Below are positions 23,388 to 32,261 of a DNA stretch of 64,000 bases, piece after piece. The stretch comes from Falsiroseomonas ponticola (GTDB lineage Bacteria; Pseudomonadota; Alphaproteobacteria; Acetobacterales; Acetobacteraceae). Numbering within the stretch: position 1 is the first letter of the stretch; each line of letters starts with the position of its first letter. The stretch spans positions 310,001 to 374,000 of the forward strand of contig NZ_JAERQN010000002.1 of the NCBI RefSeq assembly GCF_016805305.1. The letters run 5' to 3'. Both the position numbers and the translations under genes were made by a program. The notes under the pieces were generated by a model. That model made no database searches, was not told the DNA's origin, and worked only from the letters and a program-made list of their open reading frames with translations.

Positions 23388-24050
23388 ATGATGATCGAGC
23401 TGACCGCCGCCGACGGCCACCGCTTCGCCGCCTACAAGGCCGGCCCCGCCGATGCGAAGAAGGCGCTGGTGGTGGTGCAGGAGATCTTCGGCGTGAACCG
23501 CCACATGCGCCGCATCTGCGACGATTTCGCGAAGCAGGGCTACGCCGTCATCGCCCCCGCGCTGTTCGACCGCGTCGAGCGGGGGGTCGAGCTGGGCTAC
23601 ACCGGCGATGACGTGGCGCGCGGCCGCGACCTGCGTGCGAAGGTGCCGGCCGATGGCCCGATGCTGGATGTGGAGGCCGCCGCCGCCGCCCTGCCCGCGG
23701 GCGCCGCCAAGGGCATCGTCGGCTATTGCTGGGGCGGCACCGTCGCCTGGTGGGGCGCGACGCGCAGCACCAGCTTCAAGGCGGCCTGCGGCTGGTATGG
23801 CGGCGGCATCGCCGGCACGAAGGATGAGAAGCCGTCCTGCCCCGTCGAACTCCATTTCGGCAGCCTCGACGCCTCCATCCCGATGAGCGACGTGGAGGCG
23901 ATCCGCGCCGCGCAGCCCGGCATCGCGATCTTCGTCTATGAGGGCGCGGGCCACGGCTTTGGCTGCGAGGACCGCGCCTCCTACAAGGCCGACGACGCGG
24001 CGGTGGCGGAGAAGCGGACGCTCGACTTCTTCGCGAAGCACCTGGGCTGA
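23388..24050 (+). CDS. Dienelactone hydrolase family protein
   Basis: The 220-residue alpha/beta hydrolase has the DLH signature: VVVQEIFGVNRHMRRICDDF, nucleophile Cys in GYCWGGT, Asp in GSLDASIP and His in EGAGHGFGC, giving a Cys-Asp-His triad. Family members hydrolyse dienelactones in chlorocatechol degradation or related esters and lactones. ATG 23388 follows GGAACGGAAG; a second ATG follows immediately. The next gene starts five bases after the stop. Confidence 0.9.
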   Translation: MMIELTAADGHRFAAYKAGPADAKKALVVVQEIFGVNRHMRRICDDFAKQGYAVIAPALFDRVERGVELGYTGDDVARGRDLRAKVPADGPMLDVEAAAAALPAGAAKGIVGYCWGGTVAWWGATRSTSFKAACGWYGGGIAGTKDEKPSCPVELHFGSLDASIPMSDVEAIRAAQPGIAIFVYEGAGHGFGCEDRASYKADDAAVAEKRTLDFFAKHLG

Positions 24051-24055
24051 CGCGG

Positions 24056-24271
24056 GTGGTCGGCTACTACGTCACCGCCGCCTGCTGCCTCTTCCTGCTG
24101 GTGATGATGCCGATCTGGTCCGGGCGGTCGGACCAGGCGACCTATCCCATCTGGGTCATCGCCCTGCTGGCCGTGGTGGTGGTGCTGGTGCCGGTCTTCA
24201 TCCGCCGCCGGCGGCGGGAAGGCGCGGCGGCGCCGGGCGACCCCGGCGTCTCGATCGAGAACCGGGAGTGA
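24056..24271 (+). CDS. Small two-helix membrane protein
   Basis: The 71-residue product (GTG start, VGYYVTAACCLFLLVMMPIW) has two predicted membrane helices, about residues 4-20 and 32-49, then a basic RRRRRE stretch and a polar tail. No family is recognised. The five-base gap after the dienelactone hydrolase suggests co-transcription. It is short enough to be doubtful, but composition and spacing favour a real gene. Confidence 0.55.
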   Translation: MVGYYVTAACCLFLLVMMPIWSGRSDQATYPIWVIALLAVVVVLVPVFIRRRRREGAAAPGDPGVSIENRE

Positions 24272-24364
24272 CCGGGGTGGCGGCGGCGTGACCGGCACGG
24301 GCCATCCGGCGCCCGCCTTCCCGGCCCCGCCGCGCGGCGCCATCGGGCCCTGAGGCCGCGGGCG

Positions 24365-25297
24365 GTGGGACCCCTTGCCTGGCTGGTCGCCCGTGCCAGC
24401 CGCATCCATGGCCGTCGCCAGCGCCGCCGGCCCCTGGCCGCCGGCCAGGCCATGCACCGGCTGGAGCCGGAGGATTACGCAAGCCCCTGGCGCCGGGTCG
24501 GCATGCAGGCCCTGATCCGCGCCCAGGCCCGGGCGGTCCCGCTGCCCGATGGCAGCGTGCTGTGCCGCGCGCTCGGCCGCTACCCGATGCTGGTGGATGG
24601 GCGGGACCTCGGCCTCTCCGCGCGGCTGATGCTGGATGGCTTCTGGGACTATGCCCTTGTCGCCTTCCTGGCGCGGACCCTGCGGCCGGGGCAGGTCGCC
24701 ATCGATGTCGGCGCCAATCTCGGGCTGCTCACGCTGCTGATGGCCGACCTCCTGGGCCCCGAGGGCGCGGTGGTGGCGGTGGAGCCGAACCCGGCCCTCC
24801 TCGCGCTCGCGGCCCGCAGCCTGGCCCTGAACGGGCTGGCCGGCCGCGCCACGCTGCACCAGGCCGCCGCCAGCGACCGGGGCGGGGAGGTGCGGCGCCT
24901 CCGCCTCGACCCCGCCGACCCCAGGCATGGCCGCCTGCTGCCGCCCGGTACCGTGACGGGCCAGGACGGGATGGTGGAGGTCGAGGTGCCGACGCTGGCG
25001 CTCGATGACCTCGTGCCGGGCGCCGTGGATGTGGTGACGATCGACGTGCAGGGGGCGGAGGAGGCGGTGTGGGAGGGCATGCAGGCCCTGCTGGACCGCA
25101 GCCCCGACATCCTGGTGCTGATGGAATTCAGCCCCGCGCGCCTCGGCGATGGCGCCGGCCTGCTGCAGGCCATCGCCGCCCGCTTCCTGCTGCGGGAATT
25201 GCGGGCCGACACCCGCGTGGCCCCGGTGCGGCTGGAGGCCGTGCTGGCCCGGCCCGGCGACACCCGGCTGGTGCTGACCCGCCGCGCGCGGATCTGA
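24365..25297 (+). CDS. FkbM-family SAM-dependent methyltransferase
   Basis: The 310-residue protein contains the SAM-binding motif VAIDVGANLGLLTLLMA, the acidic ribose-binding VVAVEPNPALLALAARSL and the FkbM segment VDVVTIDVQGAEEAVWEGM. FkbM proteins O-methylate sugars or secondary metabolites; the acceptor is unknown. The start is uncertain: GTG 24365 is used, and there is an Arg-rich region before the first ATG. It is convergent with the sensor kinase, 18 bases away. Confidence 0.85.
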   Translation: MGPLAWLVARASRIHGRRQRRRPLAAGQAMHRLEPEDYASPWRRVGMQALIRAQARAVPLPDGSVLCRALGRYPMLVDGRDLGLSARLMLDGFWDYALVAFLARTLRPGQVAIDVGANLGLLTLLMADLLGPEGAVVAVEPNPALLALAARSLALNGLAGRATLHQAAASDRGGEVRRLRLDPADPRHGRLLPPGTVTGQDGMVEVEVPTLALDDLVPGAVDVVTIDVQGAEEAVWEGMQALLDRSPDILVLMEFSPARLGDGAGLLQAIAARFLLRELRADTRVAPVRLEAVLARPGDTRLVLTRRARI

Positions 25298-25315
25298 GGG
25301 CGGCCCGGCCCCGGG

Positions 25316-27427
25316 CTATTCCGCCGCCGCCTCCACCATGCCCTCCCCGACCCCCTCCGGCGCCACGGGCAGGGAGAGGGTGAAGCGCGCCCCCGCCCCG
25401 GTATTCTCCGCCGTGATCCCGCCGCCCATGGACCGCATGAGGCCGTGGCAGATGGACAGGCCGAGCCCCGCGCCGCGATCCGGGCCCTTGGTGGTGACGA
25501 AGGGCTCGAAGATCCGGCCCATCACCGCATGGGGGATGCCGCCGCCGGTATCCGCCACCGCCAGCCGCGCGATGCCGTCCTCGATGGTCGCGGTGATGGT
25601 GATCTGCCGCGGCGCGCCGGGCGGGCGCGTGTCCAGCGCATCGCGGGCGTTGAACAGCAGGTTGACCAGCACCTGCTCCACCGGCACCGCATGGCCCAGC
25701 ACCACCGGCGCCGGCGGGCCGAGCGTGACCAGCACCTCCGCCCCCGCTTCCGCCAGCGCGCCGCCGCACAGCGCCAGCGCGCCGTCCACCGCATCCGCCA
25801 GCCGCACCGGGGCCAGGGCATCCGCTTCCTCCTGCCCGCGGGCGAAGCGGCGGAGGTAGTCGATGATGGCCGAGCCGCGCTTCACCTGGTCCTGGATGCG
25901 ATCGAGCCGCGCCAGCACGCGGTCCATGTCGCCGCGCTTGGCCGCCATCACGGCCACGCCGGCGGCCAGCGAGATGGCGGTCAGCGGCTGGCGCAGCTCA
26001 TGCGCCAGCCCCGCCCCCATCTCCCCCAGCGAGGCGAGGCGCGAGGAGGCCAGCGCGCGCGCTTCCGCCGCGCGTTCGGCGGTGATGTTGACGATGTAGC
26101 CCACCACCAGGCCGCGCCCTTCCGGCAGCCGTTCCAGCAGACGCAGCGTCGTGCGCATCCAGGCCCAGCCGCCATCGGGCTGGCGCATGCGCCAGTCCAT
26201 CACGGCCTGCCCCTCCGCCAGGGCGCGCTGGTACAGCGTCTCGAAATCCGTCTCGGGGTCGGCGAGCCGGGCCCAGGGCTGCAGGCGGGGCAGCGCATCC
26301 TCCGGCCAGCCGGACACCGCCGCGCTGTCGCCGTTGCGGTAGAGGTGCCGCGCCAGGCCATCCGGCCCGACTTCGCGCAGGAAGACGATGGCGGGCAGCC
26401 CTGCCAGCAGGCGCTCGATCTCCGCCCGCCCGGCCTGCTGCGCTTCCAGCCGCCGCCGGTCCCCCCGCCCGCGCAGCACGGCGAAGCCGGCCAGCAGCAG
26501 CAGCACCAGCACCGCCCAGGCCACCAGCGCCGCCACCCGCGCCCAGCCATGCACCTTCCGCGCCTGGGCCAGGTCCGGCCCCAGCGCGACGGAGCCCATC
26601 GCCAGCAGGCTGCCGCCCGGCACGGCGCGCAGGGCCAGCATCGCCTCCTCCCCGCTCAGCGGGCTCAGGCCCCGCATCGCGATGGCCTCCTCCCCCCGCG
26701 GCGCGGGGTCGCGCCCGTCGAGCAGCAGGCGGCCCGCCAGCCGCGCCGCCTGCGCGCTGCCGGCCAGCAGATCCCCCTCTCGCCGCAGGATGGCCGCGAC
26801 CTCGCCGGGGCGAGGGGCCAGCGCGGCCAGGGAGGCGGCCAGCCCGGCGCTGTCCAGCGCCACCACGGCCATGCCGCCGAAGCCGCCTTCCGCGGTCTCG
26901 ATCCGGGCGGAGACGGGGATGCTCCAGCCGGGCAGGGGGGCATCGGCCGGGGCCTCGCCGAGGGTCGGGTTCACCCGCGGCCCGGCCGCCCGGGCCTGGA
27001 ACCAGGGCTGGTCCGCCACCGACCCCCCGCCCCCCGCGGAGGACCAGACCACGGCGCCCGCGGCATCCACGATGGCGATGCGGGCGATGGCGCCGGCCGA
27101 ATCGGCGATGTGCCGGGCCAGCAGGGCCGCGACCTCCGCCTGGATGGCGGAATCCCCTGGCGCGCGATGGGCGGCCCAATGGCCGGCCAGCAGCTGCGCG
27201 TCCCGCGCCGCGGCCAGGGCGCGCTGGGCGAACTGGCTCGCTGCCTCCGCGATCGCGCCGGCGCGCTGTTCGGCGGCTTCCAGCGCATCGGCCTCCACAT
27301 GGTCGCCGATCGCCTCCGCCCCCGACCACAGCAGCAGCAGGGCGAACAGCCCCGCGCAGCCGGCAAGGAATGCCGACCATCGCCGTCTCCGGGGCAGGGT
27401 GCCTGTCTGGGCCATGAAGGGACGCAT
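25316..27427 (-). CDS. Membrane sensor histidine kinase with Cache-like and PAS domains
   Basis: The 703-residue protein has membrane helices at about 17-40 and 293-318 flanking a periplasmic double-Cache-like domain (DQPWFQARAAGPRVNPTLG), then a PAS domain (about 330-445), HisKA with phospho-acceptor His476 in GLAHELRQPLTAIS, and a complete HATPase: N box LLFNARDALD, G1 ADTGGGIP, G2 GAGLGLSICHGL. GGAAGGGA precedes ATG 27427. No response regulator is adjacent, so it is an orphan. It is closely related to the His-less protein at 39630-41432, sharing the LASLGEMGAGLA segment and LFEPFV-x-TKGPDRG. Confidence 0.92.
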   Translation of the reverse strand: MRPFMAQTGTLPRRRRWSAFLAGCAGLFALLLLWSGAEAIGDHVEADALEAAEQRAGAIAEAASQFAQRALAAARDAQLLAGHWAAHRAPGDSAIQAEVAALLARHIADSAGAIARIAIVDAAGAVVWSSAGGGGSVADQPWFQARAAGPRVNPTLGEAPADAPLPGWSIPVSARIETAEGGFGGMAVVALDSAGLAASLAALAPRPGEVAAILRREGDLLAGSAQAARLAGRLLLDGRDPAPRGEEAIAMRGLSPLSGEEAMLALRAVPGGSLLAMGSVALGPDLAQARKVHGWARVAALVAWAVLVLLLLAGFAVLRGRGDRRRLEAQQAGRAEIERLLAGLPAIVFLREVGPDGLARHLYRNGDSAAVSGWPEDALPRLQPWARLADPETDFETLYQRALAEGQAVMDWRMRQPDGGWAWMRTTLRLLERLPEGRGLVVGYIVNITAERAAEARALASSRLASLGEMGAGLAHELRQPLTAISLAAGVAVMAAKRGDMDRVLARLDRIQDQVKRGSAIIDYLRRFARGQEEADALAPVRLADAVDGALALCGGALAEAGAEVLVTLGPPAPVVLGHAVPVEQVLVNLLFNARDALDTRPPGAPRQITITATIEDGIARLAVADTGGGIPHAVMGRIFEPFVTTKGPDRGAGLGLSICHGLMRSMGGGITAENTGAGARFTLSLPVAPEGVGEGMVEAAAE

Positions 27428-27560
27428 CCTTAGGTCCCTTCCTGTGACTCGTCCGTTAGCCGCGCCGATTCACGGGCGCGCGGGGGCCACCCTTGCCTTC
27501 CGGGCGCCGGCGGCGTTCTTTGCGGGCCCGACGAATGCCAGGAAAGACGGCCGAGCGCCC

Positions 27561-27899
27561 ATGCCCCATGATTCCGTCCCCGCTGCCGCCGCACCCGCGG
27601 GGGAAGCCGTCCCGGAGGATCTCTGGCGACTGCGCCGCAGCATCGACAACATCGACGCCGCCCTGGTTCACATGCTGGCCGAGCGCTTCCGCGTGACGCG
27701 GGAGGTGGGCGTGCTGAAGGCGGTGCACCGCCTGCCGCCCGTGGATTCGTCGCGGGAGGAAGCGCAGGTCGCGAAGCTGCGCGGCATGGCGGAGCGCGCG
27801 GGCCTCGACGCCGATTTCGCCGAGCATTTCATCCGGGGCGTGATGGCGGAGGTGGTGCGCCAGCACGGGGAGATCGCCAGGGAGCGGCGTGGCGCTTAG
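27561..27899 (+). CDS. Chorismate mutase, AroQ class
   Basis: The 112-residue protein has the three-helix AroQ fold: LRRSIDNIDAALVHMLAERF with the catalytic Arg, then VTREVGVLKAV with the active-site Lys, and a C-terminal FIRGVMAEVVRQHGEIA helix. It converts chorismate to prephenate for phenylalanine and tyrosine synthesis. The first 20 residues are a Pro/Ala leader without signal-peptide features, so it is cytoplasmic. ATG 27561 is used. It is divergent from the kinase gene and followed by a hairpin terminator. Confidence 0.9.
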   Translation: MPHDSVPAAAAPAGEAVPEDLWRLRRSIDNIDAALVHMLAERFRVTREVGVLKAVHRLPPVDSSREEAQVAKLRGMAERAGLDADFAEHFIRGVMAEVVRQHGEIARERRGA

Positions 27900-27915
27900 G
27901 GCCGCGGGAGCGGCA

Positions 27916-27932
27916 GGGGGCCTGACGCCCCC
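27916..27932. terminator. GC hairpin between convergent chorismate mutase and lyase genes
   Basis: GGGGGC and GCCCCC arms with a 5-nt loop lie in the 45-bp gap between two convergent stops. It is a likely bidirectional terminator without a T-run. Confidence 0.5.
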
Positions 27933-27944
27933 CGCCCGGGCACG

Positions 27945-28883
27945 TCAGACCTTCGTGTTCGTGCCCATGTAGCGATCCTCCAGCCCCCGCCAGGTGGCGT
28001 TGTCGAACAGCGTCCACAGCTCCCCATGGCTGAGCATCCGCCCGGCCGTGGCGTTGGAGGACCCCGTCTCCTTCAGCGAGGCCAGCACCTCCAGCCCCGC
28101 CTTGGCGAAGAGGCGCGTCAGCGCATTCGGGTAGATCGCCAGCCGGAAGCCGAGTTCCTGGAGACGGGCGGCGGGCAGGATCGGCGTCTTGCCGCCCTCC
28201 ACCATGTTGGCCAGCAGCGGCACGTCCGGGAAGGCGCGGCCGACCGCGGCGAGTTCCGCCTCGCTCTGCGGGCTTTCCACGAAGATCACGTCGGCGCCGG
28301 CGGCGCGATAGGCGCGGGCGCGGTCGATCGCGGCTTCCAGCCCCTCGCCCGCTCGGGCATCGGTGCGGGCGATGACGACGAAGTCGGGGTCGCGCCTGGC
28401 CTCCACCGCCGCCTTGATGCGCATCGACATCTCATGCGTGGAGACGAGCTTGCGGCCGGGTTCGTGGCCGCACTTCTTCGGCCATTCCTGGTCCTCGATC
28501 TGGATGCCGCTGACGCCGGCGCGTTCGTATTCGCGCACGGTGCGGATGACGTTGAGCGGCCCGCCATAGCCCGTGTCGCCATCGGCGATGACGGGGATGG
28601 AGACGACGTCGCAGATGCGGCGGATGCGGTCCAGGATCTCCCCGAAGGACAGGGCGGAGACATCGGGCGCGCCCAGCGCGCTCATCGAGATGCCGGCGCC
28701 GGTGATGTAGAGGCAGGCATGGCCGGAGGCCTCCACCAGACGCGCGCCGACGCAATCGAAGGCGCCGGGGGCGAGGAAGAGGTCGGGGCCGGCCAGGAGT
28801 TCGCGGAGCCGCCGGTTGCGGCCGGCGGTCTCCGCCAGGCCGATCGGGAAGGTGGGGCCGGCGGGCAGGGGGGCTTCGGGCAT
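27945..28883 (-). CDS. Isocitrate lyase/PEP mutase family protein (2-methylisocitrate-lyase-like)
   Basis: The 312-residue TIM-barrel protein has LFLAPGAFDCVGARLVEASG, the metal-binding IPVIADGDTGYGGP, and the active-site loop EWPKKCGHEPGRKL, whose KKCGH motif marks true carbon-carbon lyases such as methylisocitrate lyase and oxaloacetate/dimethylmalate lyases. ATG 28883 has GGAG eight bases upstream. The longer frame to 29090 is a shadow of the divergent gene. It is divergent from a Bug-type binding protein, which suggests an imported organic acid is its substrate; this is inference. Confidence 0.88.
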   Translation of the reverse strand: MPEAPLPAGPTFPIGLAETAGRNRRLRELLAGPDLFLAPGAFDCVGARLVEASGHACLYITGAGISMSALGAPDVSALSFGEILDRIRRICDVVSIPVIADGDTGYGGPLNVIRTVREYERAGVSGIQIEDQEWPKKCGHEPGRKLVSTHEMSMRIKAAVEARRDPDFVVIARTDARAGEGLEAAIDRARAYRAAGADVIFVESPQSEAELAAVGRAFPDVPLLANMVEGGKTPILPAARLQELGFRLAIYPNALTRLFAKAGLEVLASLKETGSSNATAGRMLSHGELWTLFDNATWRGLEDRYMGTNTKV

Positions 28884-29020
28884 GGCGTTCTCTCCGGAAG
28901 GGCTGGGATGCAAGCTAGTCGCGCGGGCAGCCGCGCGGAAGACAGGCGCTTTCCCGGTTTTGCGACGGCGCGGCTTGGGTCCATGCTGCGCCGCACCCGC
29001 CTGCAAGGACGCCGCCGCCC

Positions 29021-29992
29021 ATGCCCACCCGCCGCCTGCTGATCGCCGCCACGACCCTCGCGCTGCCCGGCCTCGCCACTGGCACCGCAATGGCCCAGGG
29101 CCGCGGCGCGCTGCGCATCATCATGCCCTTCCCGCCGGGGCAGGGCAGCGACATCCTGATGCGCCTGCTGGCGGAACGGCTGCAGGGCCCGCTCGGCCAG
29201 CCCGTGATCGTGGAGAACCGGCCCGGCGCCGGCGGCACGCTCGGCATGGAATACGCGGCCAATGCCACGCCGGATGGCAACACCGTCGTGATGGGCGGCA
29301 GCGGGCCGACCACCATCGCGGGCAGCCTCTTCCCGCGCCTCGGCTACGACACGCTGCGCGACCTGACGCCGATCGCACTGATCGCCAGCGTGCCGCAGCT
29401 CTTCATCGTCAACAACGACTTCCCGGTGCGCGACATCCAGGGGTTGATCGCGCGGGCCAGGGCCAATCCGGGCGGGATCTTCTACGCCTCCTCCGGCAAC
29501 GGCACGACGCAGCACCTGAATGTGGAGCTGTTCAAGACGCTGACGGGCACGGACCTGACGCATGTGCCCTATCGCGGATCGGGCCCGGCGCTGGCCGACC
29601 TGGTGGCGGGGCAGGTGCCCTTCATGTCGGACACGCTGGCGGCGGTGACGGACCTGGTGCGGAGCGGCCGCGTGCGCGCCATCGGCGTGACGTCCAGGGA
29701 GCGTTCACCCTTCTTCCCGGAGGTCCCGACCATCGCGGAGCAGGGGGTCGCGGGCTACGAATCCGTGGGCTGGATCAGCCTGCTCGGGCCCCGGGGGCTG
29801 CCGGATGCGCAGGCCGCGCGGATCGAGCAGGCGGTGGAGGGTGTGCTGCGCCAGCCCGATTTCCAGGCCCGCGTGGCCGACCAGGCCTTCACCGCCACCT
29901 TCCTCAACCGCACCGACTTCGCGGCCTTCATCCGCAGCGAGATCACGAAATGGGCCGGCGTGGTGCGGGCGGCGGATGTGAAGGTGGATTGA
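29021..29992 (+). CDS. Tripartite tricarboxylate transporter (Bug-type) substrate-binding protein
   Basis: The 323-residue precursor has a signal peptide ending GTAMAQ and the Bug motifs LRIIMPFPPGQGSDILMR, VIVENRPGAGGTLGMEYAA and FYASSGNGTTQHLN. It would bind an organic acid in the periplasm. No TctA/TctB genes are nearby. It is divergent from the ICL/PEP-mutase family lyase with 137 bases between starts, and its stop is three bases from the stop of a convergent MFS gene. Confidence 0.9.
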   Translation: MPTRRLLIAATTLALPGLATGTAMAQGRGALRIIMPFPPGQGSDILMRLLAERLQGPLGQPVIVENRPGAGGTLGMEYAANATPDGNTVVMGGSGPTTIAGSLFPRLGYDTLRDLTPIALIASVPQLFIVNNDFPVRDIQGLIARARANPGGIFYASSGNGTTQHLNVELFKTLTGTDLTHVPYRGSGPALADLVAGQVPFMSDTLAAVTDLVRSGRVRAIGVTSRERSPFFPEVPTIAEQGVAGYESVGWISLLGPRGLPDAQAARIEQAVEGVLRQPDFQARVADQAFTATFLNRTDFAAFIRSEITKWAGVVRAADVKVD

Positions 29993-29995
29993 GGG

Positions 29996-31435
29996 TCAGG
30001 GCCTGGCGCGGGCGGAAACCGGCTCGCTGACCTCCTCCAGCGATCGCCCCTCCGCCGCGAAGCCCAGCCGCCATTCGGTGATGGCGGCCAGGATCATCAG
30101 GCTGGCGCCCAGCAGGTAGCCCCACATGATGTCCACGCGCTGCCCGCCCTCGATCAGCCAGCCGAACAGGGCGGGGCCGACCACGCCGCCGATGCCGGTG
30201 CCGAAGGCGTAGAAGACGGCGATGCCCATGGCGCGCATCTCCAGCGGGAAGGCCTCGCCCACGGTCAGATAGGCGGCGGAGGCCGCGGCGGAGGCGAAGA
30301 AGAAGATCACCGTCCAGCAGGCGGTCTGGCTGGTGGCGGAAAGCCACCCCTGCGCGAAGGCGAAGCCGGTGATCGCCATCAGCACGCCGGCCAGGCCATA
30401 GGTCAGGGTGATCATCGGCCGTCGCCCGACCGTGTCGAACAGCCTTCCCAGCAGCAGCGGCCCCATCAGGTTGCCGATGGCGAAGGGCAGGATGTACCAG
30501 CCCACATGCTCGTTCGCGACGCCGTAGAAGCGCGTCAGCACCAGGGCATAGGTGAAGAAGATCGCGTTGTAGCAGAAGGCCTGGCAGGCCATCAGCACCA
30601 GCGCCAGCACGCTGCGGTCCCGGTGCCGGCGGAACATGATGCCGACGACCTCCGCGATGCCGATATGGTCGCGGGGATGCAGGCGGATCGGGCCGTGCTG
30701 CAGCGGCGGCAGGGGGCCGTGGCGGGATTCGGCGCCGCGCTCGATCTCACTGACGATGCGCTCCGCCTCCTCCGGCCGCCCATGCGTCATCAGCCAGCGC
30801 GGGCTTTCCGGGATGTAGCGGCGCAGCAGCAGGATGACGAAGGACAGCGCGCCGCCGACGATGAAGGCCGCGCGCCAGCCGATCTCGGGATCCACCACGG
30901 CGGGGTTCAGCACCACCAGGCCGATCACGGCGCCCATGGCGCCGCCCGCCCAGAAGGTGCCGTTGATGACGATGTCCGTCTGCCCGCGCCGCCTGGCCGG
31001 GATCAGTTCCTGGATGGCGCTGTTCACCGCCGCGTATTCGCCGCCGATCCCCGCCCCGGTCAGGAAGCGGAAGAAGGCCAGCGACCAGAAATCCCAGGCG
31101 AAGCCGGTGGCGATGGTCGCCAGCAGGTAGACCGCGACGGTGGCGGTGAAGAGCTTCTTCCGCCCGAGCCGGTCCGTCGCCCAGCCGAAGCCGAGCGCCC
31201 CCAGCACGGCGCCCAGCAGATAGGCGGAGGCCATGAGCCCCACCTCGCTTTCCGTCAGCCGCAGGCTGGGGCTGGCGGCGATGGCCGGGGCCAGGCTGCC
31301 CACCAGCGTGACCTCCAGCCCATCCAGGATCCAGGTGACGCCGAGCGCCACGCAGACCAGGGTGTGGAAGCGGTCCCAGGGCAGGCGGTCCAGCCGGGCG
31401 GGGACCGTCGTCTCGAAGCTGGAACCGTCTCGCAT
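29996..31435 (-). CDS. MFS transporter, sugar/aromatic acid porter type
   Basis: The 479-residue protein has 12 predicted helices and the sugar-porter-like motifs GFGWATDRLGRKKLF (loop 2-3) and RFLTGAGIGGEYAAVNSAIQ, followed by a long central loop around residues 205-255 and IPESPRWLMTHGRPEEAERI at the half boundary. It resembles metabolite:H+ symporters for organic or aromatic acids. The convergent Bug protein and the lyase nearby fit an organic acid uptake region, though the ligand is unknown. Confidence 0.88.
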   Translation of the reverse strand: MRDGSSFETTVPARLDRLPWDRFHTLVCVALGVTWILDGLEVTLVGSLAPAIAASPSLRLTESEVGLMASAYLLGAVLGALGFGWATDRLGRKKLFTATVAVYLLATIATGFAWDFWSLAFFRFLTGAGIGGEYAAVNSAIQELIPARRRGQTDIVINGTFWAGGAMGAVIGLVVLNPAVVDPEIGWRAAFIVGGALSFVILLLRRYIPESPRWLMTHGRPEEAERIVSEIERGAESRHGPLPPLQHGPIRLHPRDHIGIAEVVGIMFRRHRDRSVLALVLMACQAFCYNAIFFTYALVLTRFYGVANEHVGWYILPFAIGNLMGPLLLGRLFDTVGRRPMITLTYGLAGVLMAITGFAFAQGWLSATSQTACWTVIFFFASAAASAAYLTVGEAFPLEMRAMGIAVFYAFGTGIGGVVGPALFGWLIEGGQRVDIMWGYLLGASLMILAAITEWRLGFAAEGRSLEEVSEPVSARARP

Positions 31436-31497
31436 GCGCCGGGCCTCCCTTACCCGGTCGCATCAACCGCCCGCGGCGTCCGGCGGTTCCATGGCGG

Positions 31498-32202
31498 CTA
31501 CCGGCAGGGCACCAGGCGGATGTTCTCGACCTGCGCATCCACCGCCGCGCCGCTATCCTCGGTGTCGGAGGAGATCACCACCTCCTGCAGCGGCGGCACC
31601 TCCCCGCCCCCGAAGGCCAGGCGCCAATCGGCGGCCAGGTCCACGCGTTCCTCCACCCATTGCCCGCGCGGCGCCTCGGCCGGGCGGAGCACGCGGATGC
31701 GGGTGATGGCGCCGGTCCAGGGGCTGGCGAAGAAGGTTCCGGCCGTCGCCTCCCGCCCCGTGCCGCCCCAGACATAGCTCAGCACGCTGCGCGGCAGGCG
31801 GTGGTCGCCGGCGCTGGCCTGGGCCACCGCGTGCTGGGTGCGCGTCACGAAGCTGACGGCTGGGCCGAATTCGGTGAAGCCGACGGAAATCGCCAGCGCC
31901 CGGTCATCCCCCCCGCGCCGGGTCAGGTCCGTGACCGGCGGCCCCGCATCGACGCGCCAGCGCCAGGCGAGGCAGGTGGCGGCGCCGGAGAGGGGGCGGA
32001 AGACGAAGCCCCCTTCGCCCCGCCCGCGCACGCGGATGCCGCCGCCGGGCGTGGCGCTGAAATCGGCCGGGCGGATGCCGTGCCATTCCATCTTCCGCCA
32101 GCCCAGCGCCTCCACCTCCGCCTGGGTGCGCCCCGGGGAGACCGCGGCCCCGAGCAGGGGCGCGGCCAGCAGCAGGGCCAGGGCGGCTAGGCGGCGATCC
32201 AT
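31498..32202 (-). CDS. Exported DUF3047 protein
   Basis: The 234-residue precursor has a signal peptide (about residues 1-19) followed by a beta-rich domain with the DUF3047 features CLAWRWRVDAGPP, RRGGDDRALAISVGF and LSYVWGG, and a C-terminal AQVENIRLVPCR. The fold is carbohydrate-binding-module-like (jelly roll). Function is unknown. It is transcribed with, or just downstream of, the large exported hydrolase-domain gene, 59 bases away. Confidence 0.82.
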   Translation of the reverse strand: MDRRLAALALLLAAPLLGAAVSPGRTQAEVEALGWRKMEWHGIRPADFSATPGGGIRVRGRGEGGFVFRPLSGAATCLAWRWRVDAGPPVTDLTRRGGDDRALAISVGFTEFGPAVSFVTRTQHAVAQASAGDHRLPRSVLSYVWGGTGREATAGTFFASPWTGAITRIRVLRPAEAPRGQWVEERVDLAADWRLAFGGGEVPPLQEVVISSDTEDSGAAVDAQVENIRLVPCR

Positions 32203-32261
32203 CCCCCCTCATCTGCGCGATCCCGGACCGGCGAACAAGAGTGAACAGATCGTAATCCGCG

